This document shows positions 10,020-22,900 of a DNA stretch of 64,000 nt, in pieces. The notes under the pieces were generated by a model. That model saw only the letters and a list, made by a program, of their open reading frames with translations, did not search any database and was not told the origin of the DNA. Numbering within the stretch: the first letter of the stretch is position 1; every line of letters starts with the position of its first letter. Where the stretch lies: the NCBI GenBank assembly GCA_019155185.1, contig CM032808.1:4000755-4064754 (forward strand), given 5' to 3'. Made by a program: the position numbers and the translations under genes. This stretch comes from Beaufortia kweichowensis (taxonomy: Eukaryota; Chordata; Actinopteri; Cypriniformes; Gastromyzontidae).

Positions 10020-13000
10020 TATTAAGTTGTTTCATTATTGGTTTTTAACATGTGATTGAAAAGAGGCCTCAAAGAAGCTTCAAATTTTTCTATATTACCA
10101 GAGATACTATATCTGAGTCTTTCCACATGCAGAGTGGAGGAGAGTTCTGATAACCAGATCTTAAATAGTGGCTTCGAATTTTTCTTCCACACACAGAGTA
10201 TAGTTTTTTTGCGATCATCATACCAAACTGTATAGGCAATCAGTAGCAGAATTAAAGAGCTGCAGGGAAGCAGACCAGCCAAGAATGGCAGTTGCAGGGT
10301 CTACTGGGAGCTCACATGTATAAGCGTCAGAAAGAAATTGAAAAACTTCCGACCAGAATTCCCCAAGTTTTGGGCATGACCAGAAAAGATGACCAAGAGA
10401 ACCCTCTGCAGATTCACATTTATTGCAGAGAGGAGAGATAGTAGGATAAAAAGTGTTGAGTTTAACCCTAGAGTAATGCAATCTGTGCAACACCTTATAC
10501 TGAATAAGCTGGAGCCTAGCATTAATGGAACAGGTGTATATATTTTTAAGACATTTTCCCCAGTCCTCCTCAGAGATTTGAATATTTAGTTCCTCTTCCC
10601 ATTTGTTTTTCAGATGGGTAGTGGAAATATCTAGCTGACTTGTGAAAAAGTCAACAAATTTTGTAATTAACTTGGGGGTGTTGGGAGTGCAAGAAAGCAG
10701 ATTATGTAAATCATTATCGGCTGATAATATTTCGAAATTAGGCACAGTGGAACGAACATAATTTCTAATTTGTAAGTATCTGAAGAAGTGTGATGCAGGG
10801 AGGTCAAATTTCTCTGTTAGTTGAGTAAATGTAGCAAAATTATTGTCAATATATAGATCTCTCAAGGTAACGATTCCTTTTCTAGCCCAACCTGTGAACA
10901 CTGGATCTAATAGTGAAGGTTTAAAAGGCATGGTTACGGCAAACAGGAGCAAGAAAAGAGGTATTTGGCAAATTAAATGTCTTAACAATCTGAAGCCATA
11001 TCCTAAGGGAGTTTTTAATCATAAAGTGGGATCCTGTTGAAGCTTTAAATGTCTCTGGAGCAGCAAAAAGCAGTGAGGAGAGAGACCAATTTGAGGCGCT
11101 CCGCTCAATCATTAGCCATGAAGGGGTATCAACTGAAGGACTGTCCAGACAAGGTCCTGCCAGTAAGTTAAGGCTCTGCAATTGGCAGCCCAGTAGTAAT
11201 GTTGAAAATTAGGCAAACCCAAACCCCCCAGCGACCTAGGCTTGCCCACATGTATTTTAGATATTCTATGTGCTTTGAAGCCCCAAACAAATGGCAGCAC
11301 AATGGAATCTAAAGTTTTGAAAAACTTTTTGGGCAAATAGATTGGTAGATTCTGGAAAAGATACAAAAATCTAGGTAACGTCACCATCTTAATAGCATTC
11401 ACACGCCCATCATTGACAGAGGTAGGGTCCTCAGCATTTTATATTGTTCTTTAGGTTTTTGAGCATTGTTAAGTAATTAAGCTTATATATATCCTTAGGG
11501 TTTTGGGAATATTAACTCCAAGATATTTCAAACTATTTATGGCAATTTTAAAAGGTAAGCGTCATAAAATTTGGATCAATATTGTTGTTAGATTACAGTC
11601 ACTTTTGCCAATTTACTGAGAAGTAACTTGAGAGTTTACGAGCGTTTCAAAAGATTTAATAAGAGGATTGGAATAGACTGTTCTGGGTTACTGAGATAAA
11701 GAATAATATCATCTGCATAGAGGGAGATTTGGTGATTAATTCTACCTAAATTCATAGGTGAAATTAGAGGGCTCTTTTTAATTGCAAGGCTAGAGAGGTT
11801 CAATTGCAATAGCAAAAGCAAGTGGGAGAGAGAGGACAACCCTGGCGGGTGCCTCGATGTAGTTGGAATTGAGGTGACTTGTTAAAATTAGTAAGAACTG
11901 AGGATGTGGGAAAGGCATATAACATCTTCACCCAAGAGGCAAAGGTATCACCCATATTGAATTCTCTAATCACAGCTAAAATATAATCCCATTCAATTTG
12001 GTCAAAGCGCCTTTTCTGCATCTAGGGGCAAGAATTGTAGCGCTAGCTTTAGGATCAAATCTGGTATATAAAATATTCATTAAGCCTGACATTAGAAAAA
12101 GAAAAGCGGCCAGGAATAAAACCAGATTGGTCAGGGTGAATAAATTTTCCCAATGTAGTTATTTAATCTGTTAGACAAAATTTTTGTAAAAATTTTAAGT
12201 TCAAGTTCAAAAGAGCTATGGGACGATATGATGAAGGGTCGGTTTCTTCTTTACCTTTCTTAAAATTAGGGAAATATTTGCTTCATACAGGGACTGGGGA
12301 GTTTGTGTTAAGCCAAAACGAATGATTAAACATCCTCAACAACAAAGGAGAGAGCACCTCATGAATCTTTTATAGAATTTGATCCCAAATCCATCGGGCC
12401 AGTAGCCTTGCCACTGGGAAAGATTTGATAGCATCTAGGTATTTCCTCTACCGTTATGTGCATTCAGAGCTGTCTGCTCTAAGCACTAACTTTGGAAGAT
12501 GTAATGAATGGAGAAAATTAGCTAATGCTGAGGGATCCGAACAACCCTTTGATTTGTATATAGATTTTCATAAAATTCTTTAAATGTATTATTGATTTCA
12601 CTGGGATTTGTTAAAAACAACACCATTCTTGTTCTTGATTTTGTGAATTGCTCTTGAGGGGCTTGTAGCCCCTCAGCTGGCTTGAGAGAGCAGTTTGTCT
12701 GGTTTATCCCCAAGTTCAAACTGCTTTTGCTTGACTTTTAACAACATATTATTAGCTTGGTTCGAGAGAATCACGTTATATTCCAATTTAAGTGCTGTAA
12801 TTTCATTGAGCACATCAGAGTCAACAGAATCTCTATAAGCATCCTCCAGTCGAGGTGAGACAATTATCAATTTCCATAAAGTTTTACCCTTTGCTTTTTA
12901 AGCCTGGACTATTAATGAAATAATGAGTCCTCTCAAGACAACCTTTAGACTTTCCCATAATATAGAATCGGAAACCTAGCCCCGTGTCGTTAAATTTGAG

Positions 13001-13830
13001 AAACTCAGCAAGTGACTCTGTTAATTGTTCACAAAATTTGACATCTAAAAGCAAAGTAGGATTAAAGCGCCAGTTATAGCTTGGCTTAATTTCTAAGAGA
13101 TCTAGAGATAATGTCACTGGTGAATGATCAGAGATGATTCTATTGTGATGCTTCAATGATTTTACACAGGGAATAATTTTAGAGTCAACTAAAGAAATCT
13201 ATCCTAGAGTATGATTTGTGAACTTGTGAAAAAAAAAGTATACTGCATGTCTGTTGGATATTTTAGTCTCAGATATCGACTAGATCAAAGGAAGTAATCA
13301 AATCATTGAGAACAGAGGTAGAATTGGGTGAGGGTATGCAAAAGGCGAGAGAAGGGAATCTATCTAGAGTAGGGTCCAACACCAAGTTAAAAAACCGCCT
13401 ATTATCAGATGTGTATTCAGAGTATTTGGCAAAAAAGATTAAAGACTTTCTTGGAAAAAAAGTGAGGGTCATCAAAATTAGGTCCATTATATATTAAGCA
13501 GTGTGAGAGGTGAATGGAGGAAAGTAGGCCAGAAACAATTAAAATAGCTGGCCATTAGGGTGGCTGATAGTAGATATGTGCTTAAAGGGGCTGATTCTGA
13601 GAAACAAAATAGCTACTCCTCTGGCCCTAGGCGAAAAGTAGATTGAAATACCTGAGAGATCAATTGCATCTCAGTCAGCCTTTGTTCAGAGTGCCTAATA
13701 TGTGTCTCTTGTAAAAATATTATGTCAGAGGGGATGGACTTCAAATAGGAAAAAACTTTAGCTCTCTTAATTTGGTTATTTAATCCCCGAACATTCCAGC
13801 TGGCAAGGGTGACATTGCCACCTTTAAGTG
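10020..13830 (-). pseudogene. L1-type ORF2 (endonuclease, reverse transcriptase), heavily frameshifted
   Basis: In minus-strand order: an endonuclease start with SWNVRGLNNQIKRAK and FLQETH (13830-13680); further endonuclease segments including ISDHSPVTLSL at about 13135-13103; RT fragments with FDQIEWDYI and GTRQGCPLSPT (12015-11840); the catalytic SLYADDIILYL at about 11735-11703; a thumb-like region with WGFKAHRISK and GLGLPNFQHYYWA (11290-11190); and an L1-type C-terminal region with a CNKCE...GHLFWSCP zinc-knuckle-like motif at about 10440-10380. Many indels break the frame. The order and content are typical of vertebrate L1/Tx1 ORF2, about 1270 codons. Confidence 0.85.
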
Positions 13831-14488
13831 GCAGCCCCCATTACTATTAGTCATGAAGTACAATATCTAGCATAATGACAGCTGCAAAAGAAATTTGAAT
13901 GGATATTAACCAAGGAAGGAGTTATATAGACACAAAACACTAAACATGAGACGAAAAACAAAACAAAACCACCCACCCTCCCCCTTCCTTCAGCTTCCCC
14001 AAGCGAAGCCGGGAAAAAAACCCTCATAGGAACAGTGGAGCTGCTGGGCAGCAAAAGGAGAAATAAACCTGCCTACGAAAGTAACCTCCAACAGAGATCA
14101 GGGGCTCCCCAACAGCCTCCATACAACTATGTGATCAACAAAAGAATTGCTCAATAAACCTGGCCTATAGTGCATATAGCTAACACACACTGAAAAAAAG
14201 AAAGAAAAAAAGAAATCTTTAACATTATGAAAAATTATTTAAACAACGTATATTTTACAACAGATAGTCCAACAAATATACATGAAAATAAAGAAGAACA
14301 GGTGTAATCTCAACAAATAACATAGATACAAAAGACTGTGAATGTCTCTTTTTTTTCCTTCTTTTTTTTTTTTTTTTCTAAAAATATACTCACAACCTCC
14401 TATAATAGGCCGCCAGTAAACAGAAGGAACGATGATTTAAGTCCTTCAGCCATGGTAACAGCATTGAGAAAAAGTCCTGAGAAGCGGA

Positions 14489-15338
14489 TCAAGAAGGGTC
14501 TTGTTCAAAGACGGTGTTTACAAAAGCCTCAGCCTCCGAAACCGAACCAAAGATTTTCTTGCTGGTACCCTGGGTGACAATCAGACGTGCAGGGAACAGC
14601 ATTCCGAATCGAATACCAGCCTCTTTCAACTTCTTTTTCACACCGTCAAATGCCCTACGTTGTGAAAGTACCTCTGCTGTGAGATCTGGGAAGATGGAGA
14701 TTTGTACTCCGTCATATTTCAGAGGCGACTGTTGCCGTGCAAGCCGAAGGATCGTCTCCTTGACCGGATAGTGATGTATTCTCGCGATCAAAATTCGTGG
14801 ACGCCCTCCTTTCGATGGAAACGGCCCGATGCGATGTGCGCGGTCAATCTTAATCCCTCCGGGAAAGTTCTCGGCTCCCAGGAGGCCGGAAAGTTTTTCC
14901 ACAAACTCCGTTAGGCGTGACCCGGACTCCGCGTTCTCGGGCAGGCCGACAATTTTAATATTCTGTCGTCGGGAACGGCCCTCGAGATCATCCACTTTAA
15001 CACGTAGTGCTTTATTAGCTGCTAGGATTTCCTGACAGGAGGTCTCCAGGGCAGAAATGCGGCTTTCATGCTCAGCTTTAACACTCTCAAGGTCCGAGAT
15101 CTGCGTGGTGGTGGTTTCAGACAGCGCCCGTTTGCAACTGAGATAGAGTCGATTCCTAGCGAATTAAATCTGTCATTCATACTGTTATTCATAGACTGAA
15201 TGGCAGAGAGGATATCTGTTGAGTCTGGGGCCGTGCCACGATCACGATCAGTCCAGCGTTCTTTAGGCAGCGCACTCTCGGCCAATTGTTCACCTCGCGG
15301 GATGGTGAATCACCTTTCTTGGATTTAGCCTTCTTCAT
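14489..15338 (-). pseudogene. L1-type ORF1 (RNA-binding protein), frameshifted
   Basis: ATG at 15338 begins a basic N-terminus (MKKAKSKKGDSPS). A shift leads to a segment starting at 15285, then a coiled coil (about 15120-15000), then the RRM-like domain from 14995 with DDLEGRSRRQNIKIVGLPEN and GIKIDRAHRIG. This is the conserved L1 ORF1 core that binds element RNA. At least two frameshifts separate the parts. The RRM portion itself is open to its stop at 14489. Confidence 0.85.
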
Positions 15339-15486
15339 CTCACTGTTAGATATTGTTGAGCAAACTTTCGTAGTGAAAATAGTCAAAAAAATACAAGTTT
15401 ACAGAGGCTTATCGAGGGAGCTCCCTAAAATTACGTCCACTCCATGTGGTGCTCTCTAGCGCCCCCCCCCAGGTGCTAGAGTTCTT

Positions 15487-15923
15487 ACTAGATAAAAAAA
15501 GTATGACCACATTAGTCCACTCCTAGCAACACTGCACTGGCTACCTGTAAAGTATCGCATACATTTAAAAATTTTGTTAATTACATACTAAGCCCTAAAC
15601 GGCCTAGCACCTTTATACCTCCATGAACTATTATCAGCATACAATCCATCACGGGCATTGCGTTCACAAAATGGCAGGCTGTTAATAGTTCCAAGAATAC
15701 CAAAAAAATCTAAAGGTGGAAGATCCTTCTCCTACTTAGCACCAAAACTATGGAATGACCTTCCCAGCAATATTCGGGCCGCAATAGTTAGCTCAACCGG
15801 AACCGGGCACACATACATATTACATACTGCTTGTGATATCACATATAACTGCTTACATTTACATGTGAACGGCTGCTACGCTAATGTTAGTCTGTTTTGT
15901 CCCCTCTCCTTCTCTCCTCCTCT

Positions 15924-15963
<40 letters not shown>

Positions 15964-16433
15964 CCCCCTCTCCCTTTTCCGAGGTATCCTGAGGAATGAG
16001 TTCCAGCTGGCACAACACTGCTCATAACAGTCCTGCCCCACCTAATGCCCATCCTGGTGCTGCTAAATGACGACTACCCAGGATAACCTCCTTGCACCCT
16101 GTTAAATTAAAATTAAATCTACCACATTATACTTAACATATAACAATTTTTTCACTCTCTTAAAGTGAATTTTTGTATCTTATAATGTCTGTATCTGTAT
16201 CCTGTAAACTGCATAGCGAGTTATAGATGCGATCAATGGCAATTTGTGTCTTCTATTTCGGATTGCACATGCTACGGATTGCAACTATAACACGTCATGT
16301 CAGGTTTTTTTTTTCTTTCTTAAAGAGTTTTTTTTAAATCCCTGACCACTGACTGCTATCTGTCAATACATGTAAAGCTGCTTTGATACAATGATCTTTG
16401 TGAAAAAGCGCTATACAAATAAAATTTAATTGA
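15487..16433 (+). pseudogene. L2-type LINE ORF2 C-terminus and 3' UTR
   Basis: Immediately after the L1 target duplication the L2-type ORF2 continues with a LHWLPV motif, GLAPLYLHELL, and a FSYLAPKLWNDLPSNIR motif near 15730-15780. This is the conserved C-terminal region of the clade. The 3' UTR includes a (TC)n microsatellite at about 15928-15959 and ends with the hairpin-like tail AGCTGCTTTGATACAATGAT...GCGCTATACAAATAAA at 16376-16425. Such tails are recognised by the element's reverse transcriptase. Confidence 0.85.
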
Positions 16434-16438
16434 ATGAT

Positions 16439-16680
16439 CCCACCAAGTTTTGTATCTCTGCGATTTACGATGTCTGACACCCAGACTGTTTTAAGGCATA
16501 AAAGGAATAATAATAATAATAACTAGATAGATACATTTTCTGAAGAAAATGTGAAGTGGTGCTTGCCGTGGCAAAACTCAGACCGCAATATTACAATGGT
16601 GATAACATGTTTTTGCACCTCGGTGCTTGGGCCCTGATAATAATAATAATAATAAGAAGAAGAATGCAGAGAGTGCATTA
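16439..16680 (+). repeat. dispersed repeat R1, right part
   Basis: After the LINE tail, non-LINE sequence resumes (CCCACCAAGTTTTGTATCTC). It ends in the R1-like terminus CACCTCGGTGCTTGGGCCCT followed by an (AAT)n tract at about 16638-16655. Together with 2740-4255 this forms one repeat copy interrupted by the L2-type LINE. Confidence 0.55.
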
Positions 16681-16703
16681 TTTAGGTTGAAAAATCTGTT
16701 TAA

Positions 16704-17748
16704 CCCTCTGGGGTCTGAGGGTGTTTTGGGACCCTGGAGAAGTTTTGACATGCCCTAATATTTGTTTATTTCAGTATCTTATAAACACATTAATGGTTAA
16801 AGTCACACATCACTGTGTTCAGTACAAACTGTGCTACAGTAATATATAAGCAACATGTATGTGCTACTTGAGTTTTTGAGAAAACCATGTTTATGCGTGG
16901 TTAGTAAAAAGTATACAATTTTTAAGTAATTGAAATAAGAACAAAAACGCATACTAAATATATGTGCACAAGACTTTTATTTTTGGTTGCGTTTTTGTTG
17001 TGTTTATACAAATGCTATTCAGTCCTGCAAAATCTATGGTTACATCTACATTGTAAAGCTTGATAAAAATTAAAGGAAGAATATTTACTGGTCAGGTATA
17101 ATAAGCGTCACTGGATGCAGTTACTCTCACAATAAAGCAGTTTATCTCCAGATTCGTAATCTTTTTTTATGTAAAAGTGGACTTTAACTTCACTCTACAA
17201 ACGAATCTGAAGCACATCCTTGCTTGTGCAGAGCATTATTGCCCAAACGCACTGTAAAATCAATAAATTTGACCATGAATCTGGTTGATTTGTTTGGGTT
17301 TGGAGCCCTGTTGCGCATGGGCGTTTGCTGTCTTTCCGCGTGCCTTGTGTGATTACCTAATGAATGGCGCCCTGTGCGTGTGGGTGGGATCACATTACAG
17401 ATAATGAGCTGAGACGGGAAAAACTGTATCTCTCGTTACTTTCATGCATATTACACATTCAGAGAACATTTTTTTTCGATTTGATTCGGTTTATTGAAAA
17501 GAAGACATTTTAAACTTTCTTTAGACATATGTTTTACGTTTCTATGATAAGAATTCGCTGAGTTTCGTTTTGGTTTTTTTATGACGGGTTTTAGGAAGAT
17601 GCTGAAGGTGGCAGAGATGGCTAAAAACGCACATTTTACAGAAGCACAACGATTTGTTGTTATTGTGAGTATACACAAATAAAAATAGACCCTACAGATT
17701 TAAAAGATGTATTACATTTATGTCCGCGGAACCGTCGACCCCTGGGGG
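16704..17748. mobile_element. TTAA-flanked element (piggyBac-like ends)
   Basis: TTAA at 16700-16703 and 17749-17752 flanks a 1045-bp segment. Its ends are CCCTCTGGGGTC and, inverted, GACCCCTGGGGG. TTAA duplications and CCY-starting ends are typical of piggyBac-type transposons. No intact transposase was recognised. A segment near 17195-17290 is closely related to 51150-51260 in an sgca intron, so a second copy or fragment exists there. Confidence 0.65.
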
Positions 17749-17883
17749 TTAAAAAGAGTAAACAGTAAATGAATAAATAGGGAACACAGAACGTTCCCCA
17801 TTTATTCATTTATTGTATATGCTTTATCCACCTTTAGTGGTAAAATCTATATTCGTTGCATTCATGTGATTTGTTTAGGCGTA

Positions 17884-18566
17884 TGTGTCACTACTCGATC
17901 TGTACTGGAAACAAGATTTGTATTGCGCGTGTGCAAAAAGGCGTCTAATTCCTGTCAAAACTATTTACGGCAGTTTTGGGTATTTATACGGTTTACATTT
18001 GTCAATTGATTGTCTTGATATAAATACACTTTCTGATAAAATATGCCAAGGTTAATATGTGGCAGAAATTACATTTATTAAATTAAATTATTGGAAAAAT
18101 AGATAAATTAAATAGTTTTAGTAGACCCCATTAGAGATATACAGATGTATTTAAGTGTGTTTGTTTAAATTTATTAGTTTACATTCTAAATATATGTTCT
18201 ACTTAAAAAGTGTTCTAGCCTATTTCAGCATTCTTTAAACAAAGTTGCTATAGGCCAAGTCTGCAATCACAGGTTATAAAAAGCAAAATGCAGGTTGGAG
18301 ACCAGAAACTTTTTTTTTTAAATGATGCCAATGGAGAAGCTTATGCTAAATAAAGTGACTTTGTAAATAAATATTTAATCACGTTATTATCATTTTTTAC
18401 ACTGATTACTTGATCCGTATACCTGAAACATGATTTGCCAGTCGAGCCAACTGTCATAAAACTTTTGGTGATGTCGTAAAACATTGGCGATGACAGGAAA
18501 TGGCGCAATTTCGCACATGCCCAGTACAAATTGTGTTTCCGGTACGGATCGAGTAGTGACAGTATG
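17884..18566. repeat. imperfect inverted repeat of about 70 bp
   Basis: GTCACTACTCGATCTGTACT at about 17886 and the following 70 bp are repeated in inverse orientation, with about one mismatch in five, ending in GGATCGAGTAGTGAC near 18560. The 540-bp centre is not self-complementary. This looks like a decayed non-autonomous DNA transposon or an inverted duplication. It lies in presumed rfng intronic or downstream sequence. Confidence 0.55.
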
Positions 18567-19961
18567 TATAAACACACTGCGTGTTTAAAAGACCGTTTAA
18601 TACGCTGTACATACAATTAAAACTGTGATTATTAGCGCTACCTTATAGCATTAGTGCAAGGGAAGCACCAGTGTTTACGCTGATTAGACTGTGGTAAAAA
18701 AATATGCTTTAAAACACCTTGTTATAAGCATGTGTAATCTGTGATGGTAATAGTTTATTGCAGTAAGAGCATTATTTAAGGTGGAAATCTCTGACTTGTT
18801 CCACCCGTAGCGGTAGTACTGCTTGGTCCCCTTGCCACATTAGCTCAAATGCATTAAGCAGTTGGACTAAATATGGGCTTAGTTCGTCTTCCTCAATTTT
18901 AAAACAAGCGTGAGCTCAAAAATAACTAAATGCTTATAGACCGTTTCATTGGACACGCGCCTGGCCCGAAGTTAACCTGTTAGTCTGTCTAGTGTAAGTC
19001 TTACAGGAAGAAAAGTTTAGACCAGGTAGTATCATTTGTTTTTGTTGTTGATGTTGAAACAGTCTATATTACTTCAGTGGCAAACAAAGCAAGCCAACCC
19101 GTGACGTCATGCTATGGTATTGCAAGACGGCGGCGCCCTTGCTCCAAAAGCTATAACAAAACGTAATTTTTTCTTCAAAATGGTTACATTAATTTTATTT
19201 ATAGTGAAACCCAGTCTACCATATAATGTAAACATAATAGACAGCTTTAGTTCCACTTTAAGCGATTGCTAGATAAAGCTATTGGCCACCAGAGTGATTC
19301 CACAATGACCATGGATACCTTTGTATGTAAAACACTTGTTATCCAAACTTCAGCTCTGTTCGTGTCGTGGGAAAATGCAAATAACACTTGTGTTAAAGCA
19401 CTGAACAAACAGAAATATGGCTTATACCTCTAAACTACAACACTGATTTATTACTTAGTAATGACTTTCTCATGTTCTCTTCTTAAAAAAATGAATAAAG
19501 CACAAGCCAATGGCATTTGAGCGTGAGCTTTGACTGATCATATGATTAGTTGAATGTACTGAACAAATATGCCCTTCACTGAACGAGTTATCAGTCTGAA
19601 CGAGGGAGGTTTCTCGTTCGTGAACAAACCCAGTTCTTCTTGTTCATGACCGAAATGAGCGAATTACTCTTCTTGAGTAAAAAACCTTGTCACTTGTAAG
19701 TAAATCACTAAAAAGAAACAAAATGATCACCACTACTGTGTACCTAGGGCCAATGACCACTCCGAAGAAAGGAATGTACATAAAAAGGCAAAAATAGTTT
19801 TCACTTATTTAAAAAAATAACGAGTTGTATTACTGTTTTAAGGGATGTGTCAATTATATTTATAAGTTACCATTTAAAAATTGTGGTTTGGGTTTCATGA
19901 CACTTGGCATTTTGAAAACCTTATCCTGTCTTTTGCTCAAAGGACCACTCAGTTTTCTCAC
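18567..19961. other. non-coding stretch downstream of rfng exon 6
   Basis: No exon with the expected C-terminal fringe sequence was recognised here. The stretch holds AT-rich sequence and repeat-like blocks, such as CTGAACGAGGGAGGTTTCTC near 19596 and its surroundings, which resemble the end of a hAT-type element. It is probably the proximal part of rfng intron 6. Confidence 0.4.
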
Positions 19962-22900
19962 CTGTTTGAGAATGTTGTCTGTGGGAAGTCTCTGGAGATT
20001 CTCCAGATGTGAGTGGAAAAGGCCTGTATGTGTCAGAGGAACTTCAAGCAGAGCCTCAATGATGTACCCTATTGTACAGTCATCTGGTAGGCGAATCTTT
20101 TCTGCAGTCGTAATGAAGTTTCCAAGGCTGTGAGTCAGAATCACATTGCAATTTACACATGCTGGAACAATTCATGCACAAACATGTTCATTCAGTGCAA
20201 AACAGAAAACAATATAAAAATGCACTAGCATCATGCACAATAACTTATTTTATTTATATCCATTTCAAAATGCTGAAACTAAGTTAGCTCACTTTGCAAG
20301 TAAAAGCGTTTCAGAGGTCTACATGCTAATCAATAAATGGTAATGTGTGTACATATGATTTTGAAATGACTGGCTTTATAATTTTGAGGTTTTGACAATA
20401 AAATTGCATAGCAAGTCATGTGCACACTGAATAACTCATACATTATAACTATTGTAAGTGAACCACTGTCAGTAACATTAATATTATTAACCGTGTCAGC
20501 TAATATCACCCTACTCAGCTACTCTGCACATTGTAATAACGAAAATGACCTAGAACAAAGATATTATTAAATCTGGTTAATATTTCACACATTTATTGTG
20601 TGTGAATCTTATTGTACACTTATCTTATTGTAAATAATTTACTTTAATTGACAATAGGCACTTTCTGACAATTCACCATAGTATTTAATTCTGTCTAGTC
20701 CAATTAATATAATAGATATAATAGATAGATAATAACTTGCAGTAATACCATATGTAATGCATTTTAACACCACAATGTATTTTATTTCCGTTACTTATTT
20801 TCATTATCATTATTTATTTTTTAATTATAATGTATGTAAAGCTGCTTTGCAACAATGAAAAGTGCCATATAAATAAAACTGAGATAAAATAAGCTGACAG
20901 AAATGCCATTTAATCAAGAGCATAGAACAGAGTTCATTGCATTCAGATTACCTTAAACCGTTTATAGAAAGCAATCAATTTAAGCCTGTGGACACAAACC
21001 CATCAAACAAAGTGCGTTATTGAAGGACTAATTTTACCTTGCCCATGGACTCATTTTGAGTGCTAAACCCCTGCTGATACAGAAGCCAGCTCCTCCAGTG
21101 GCAAACCAGAACTTAACAGACACCTGTAGAATTAAAAGATCTAAGATTAAAAGATCTAACAAAACAATATTACAAATCCACACTGTCCACTCAGGCACAA
21201 CAAAACTGTGGCTTAATAAGTTAAGACCTGTTGTTTCATTTGTAAATGATAGACCTAAAACAACTCTAAATAAATAAACTCTACTACTACTACCACACAT
21301 TTGCCTGTAATCTTTTGGTAAAACAAATATATACATGCCCAACAGAACAGTATAGAACTCAGTCAATAATGCTGAAAGCATGTCAGGGTGAAACCCTATA
21401 AATAAGCTTAGTTTTGATTGCTTTTTGGTTTTTAGTCAACATTATTCACATAGTTACCATATGTGTTATTCCACAGTTTTGACGAGTTAACTATTATTAA
21501 ATGTAGAAGAAAATATAATTGATAAGTGACCTTAAAAGTTTGAATTGTAGTGTATATGATGAAAAAGACTTAAATACATAAATTCCAACAGTTTAAATTC
21601 AAACACATCACACCAATCCATCGCTCTTAACCCGCTCAACAGCCTCTATTGGGTGGTCCAGACTGGGTCTGCCCAGGTACACATCCTGCGTGTGAGAGTA
21701 GGAGGACAGCAGGTCCAGCAAACTTGGCAGGATGACATAATTATCATCATCTACATGACAGAACCACCTATAAGAAAAAAAGACACATAAAACAACTTCC
21801 TGTAGTCCATTTCTAAACTAAAACTGACAAGCTTTCGACTCACTGGGGAACTTGCTAACTTGTACTAAGACACATACTTTATTAATATTAGTACAAACAC
21901 AGTGGTTTAGTTACAACCCTCTACACTGTCTCTACTGCTTTTTTGTGCTAAAATGTATTTTCTGTTAAGCTGCCTTGCACGATGGAAAACTGTAAAAAGT
22001 GCAATAGAAATTTAACTGAACATTGTGGCAGATATGCCCTGAAGACAAACTCAACTTTTTCTGTGACTCTATGAACTTGTCATACTCCACAGACATCTTA
22101 CAGCACAGGGCTTGACGGGTGTGTGAAGCAGAACAGTTGGTGTTAATGATGTTAAGCCCTTGAGGAGACATTACAAAGACAGATCAGAATGACATTAATA
22201 AATTTCAATTATGAAATTATGATCATCAGACAGACTGATCTTTCAGCAGACTCATTTTAGAAGTCACAAGCTATAGTGCACAGCATAAATGAGTACACCC
22301 CTTTAAAAATTAAAATTTTTATCCATTTCTCACAGAATGTGTGACCAATTTGCTGCATTTTCACAAAACAGTTTTACAAAAGCATTTGTTTTTATTAACA
22401 TAAGAGTGTGATAACTTAGCCTCTCTCGGATAAAAATACTAAAATATAATAAAAAAATACTAAAAATATTAAAATGAGGTGTGCAAAAATGAGTACACCC
22501 TACAACAAATTTGTTAACAAATGTATTTTATGGTCTCCTTGACTTTTAAAAACATCACCAAGTTGATGACATACAGCTACATCTATTTTTCATCATTCTT
22601 AAAGAATATACTCTTTCAGATCCTGGATGCTGAATGGAGAATAATGTTCTTTTCAGAACTCCCCACAAGTATTCTATTAGGTTGAGATCTGATGACATGC
22701 TTGGCCACTGAATCACTTTTACTGTGTTCTTCATCAGAAAATGAACCAGTGACCCGAGAAATATGCTTTTGGTCATTATCGTGCTGAAAAAGTGACAGGT
22801 GACCTAGTGCACAGAAATATGATAACACCTTCTCTTTTAGTATTCAGTACATATTTCAGAATTCATGATGCCATCTATGAAATGCCACTACCCAATGCAG

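Larger units (their letters stand above)
9731..15470 (-). mobile_element. full-length L1/Tx1-type LINE, antisense, with 16-bp target duplication
   Basis: A 5.74-kb LINE on the minus strand lies between two exact copies of AGGTGCTAGAGTTCTT (9715-9730 and 15471-15486). Its 3' end at the left is an oligo(T) run on the plus strand, the poly(A) tail. From 5' to 3' (right to left): short C-rich start, ORF1 (15338-14489), ORF2 (about 13830-10020), 3' UTR. The host LINE frame resumes directly after the right-hand duplication. The insertion therefore post-dates the L2-type LINE. Confidence 0.95.
4256..16433 (+). mobile_element. L2/CR1-group LINE, near full length, split by two later insertions
   Basis: This LINE runs 5'-3' on the plus strand. 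It has ORF1 with a zinc-finger-like region and SGNH esterase (4472-5534), ORF2 endonuclease (5795-6347 plus 7903 onward), reverse transcriptase (about 8298-9700), the ORF2 C-terminal segment (15487-15780), and a 3' UTR ending in the L2-type tail GCGCTATACAAATAAAATTT. A possible 5-bp target duplication ATGAT is at 4251-4255 and 16434-16438. After removing the Tc1-like (6348-7900) and L1-type (9731-15470) insertions and their target duplications, it is about 4.9 kb. That is a normal full length for the clade. Stops and frameshifts make it inactive. Confidence 0.85.

Noticed and set aside
15658..15999. Open frame ending in a Ser/Leu-rich run
   Set aside because: The first part is the L2-type ORF2 C-terminus. 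The rest is translated (TC)n microsatellite in the 3' UTR.
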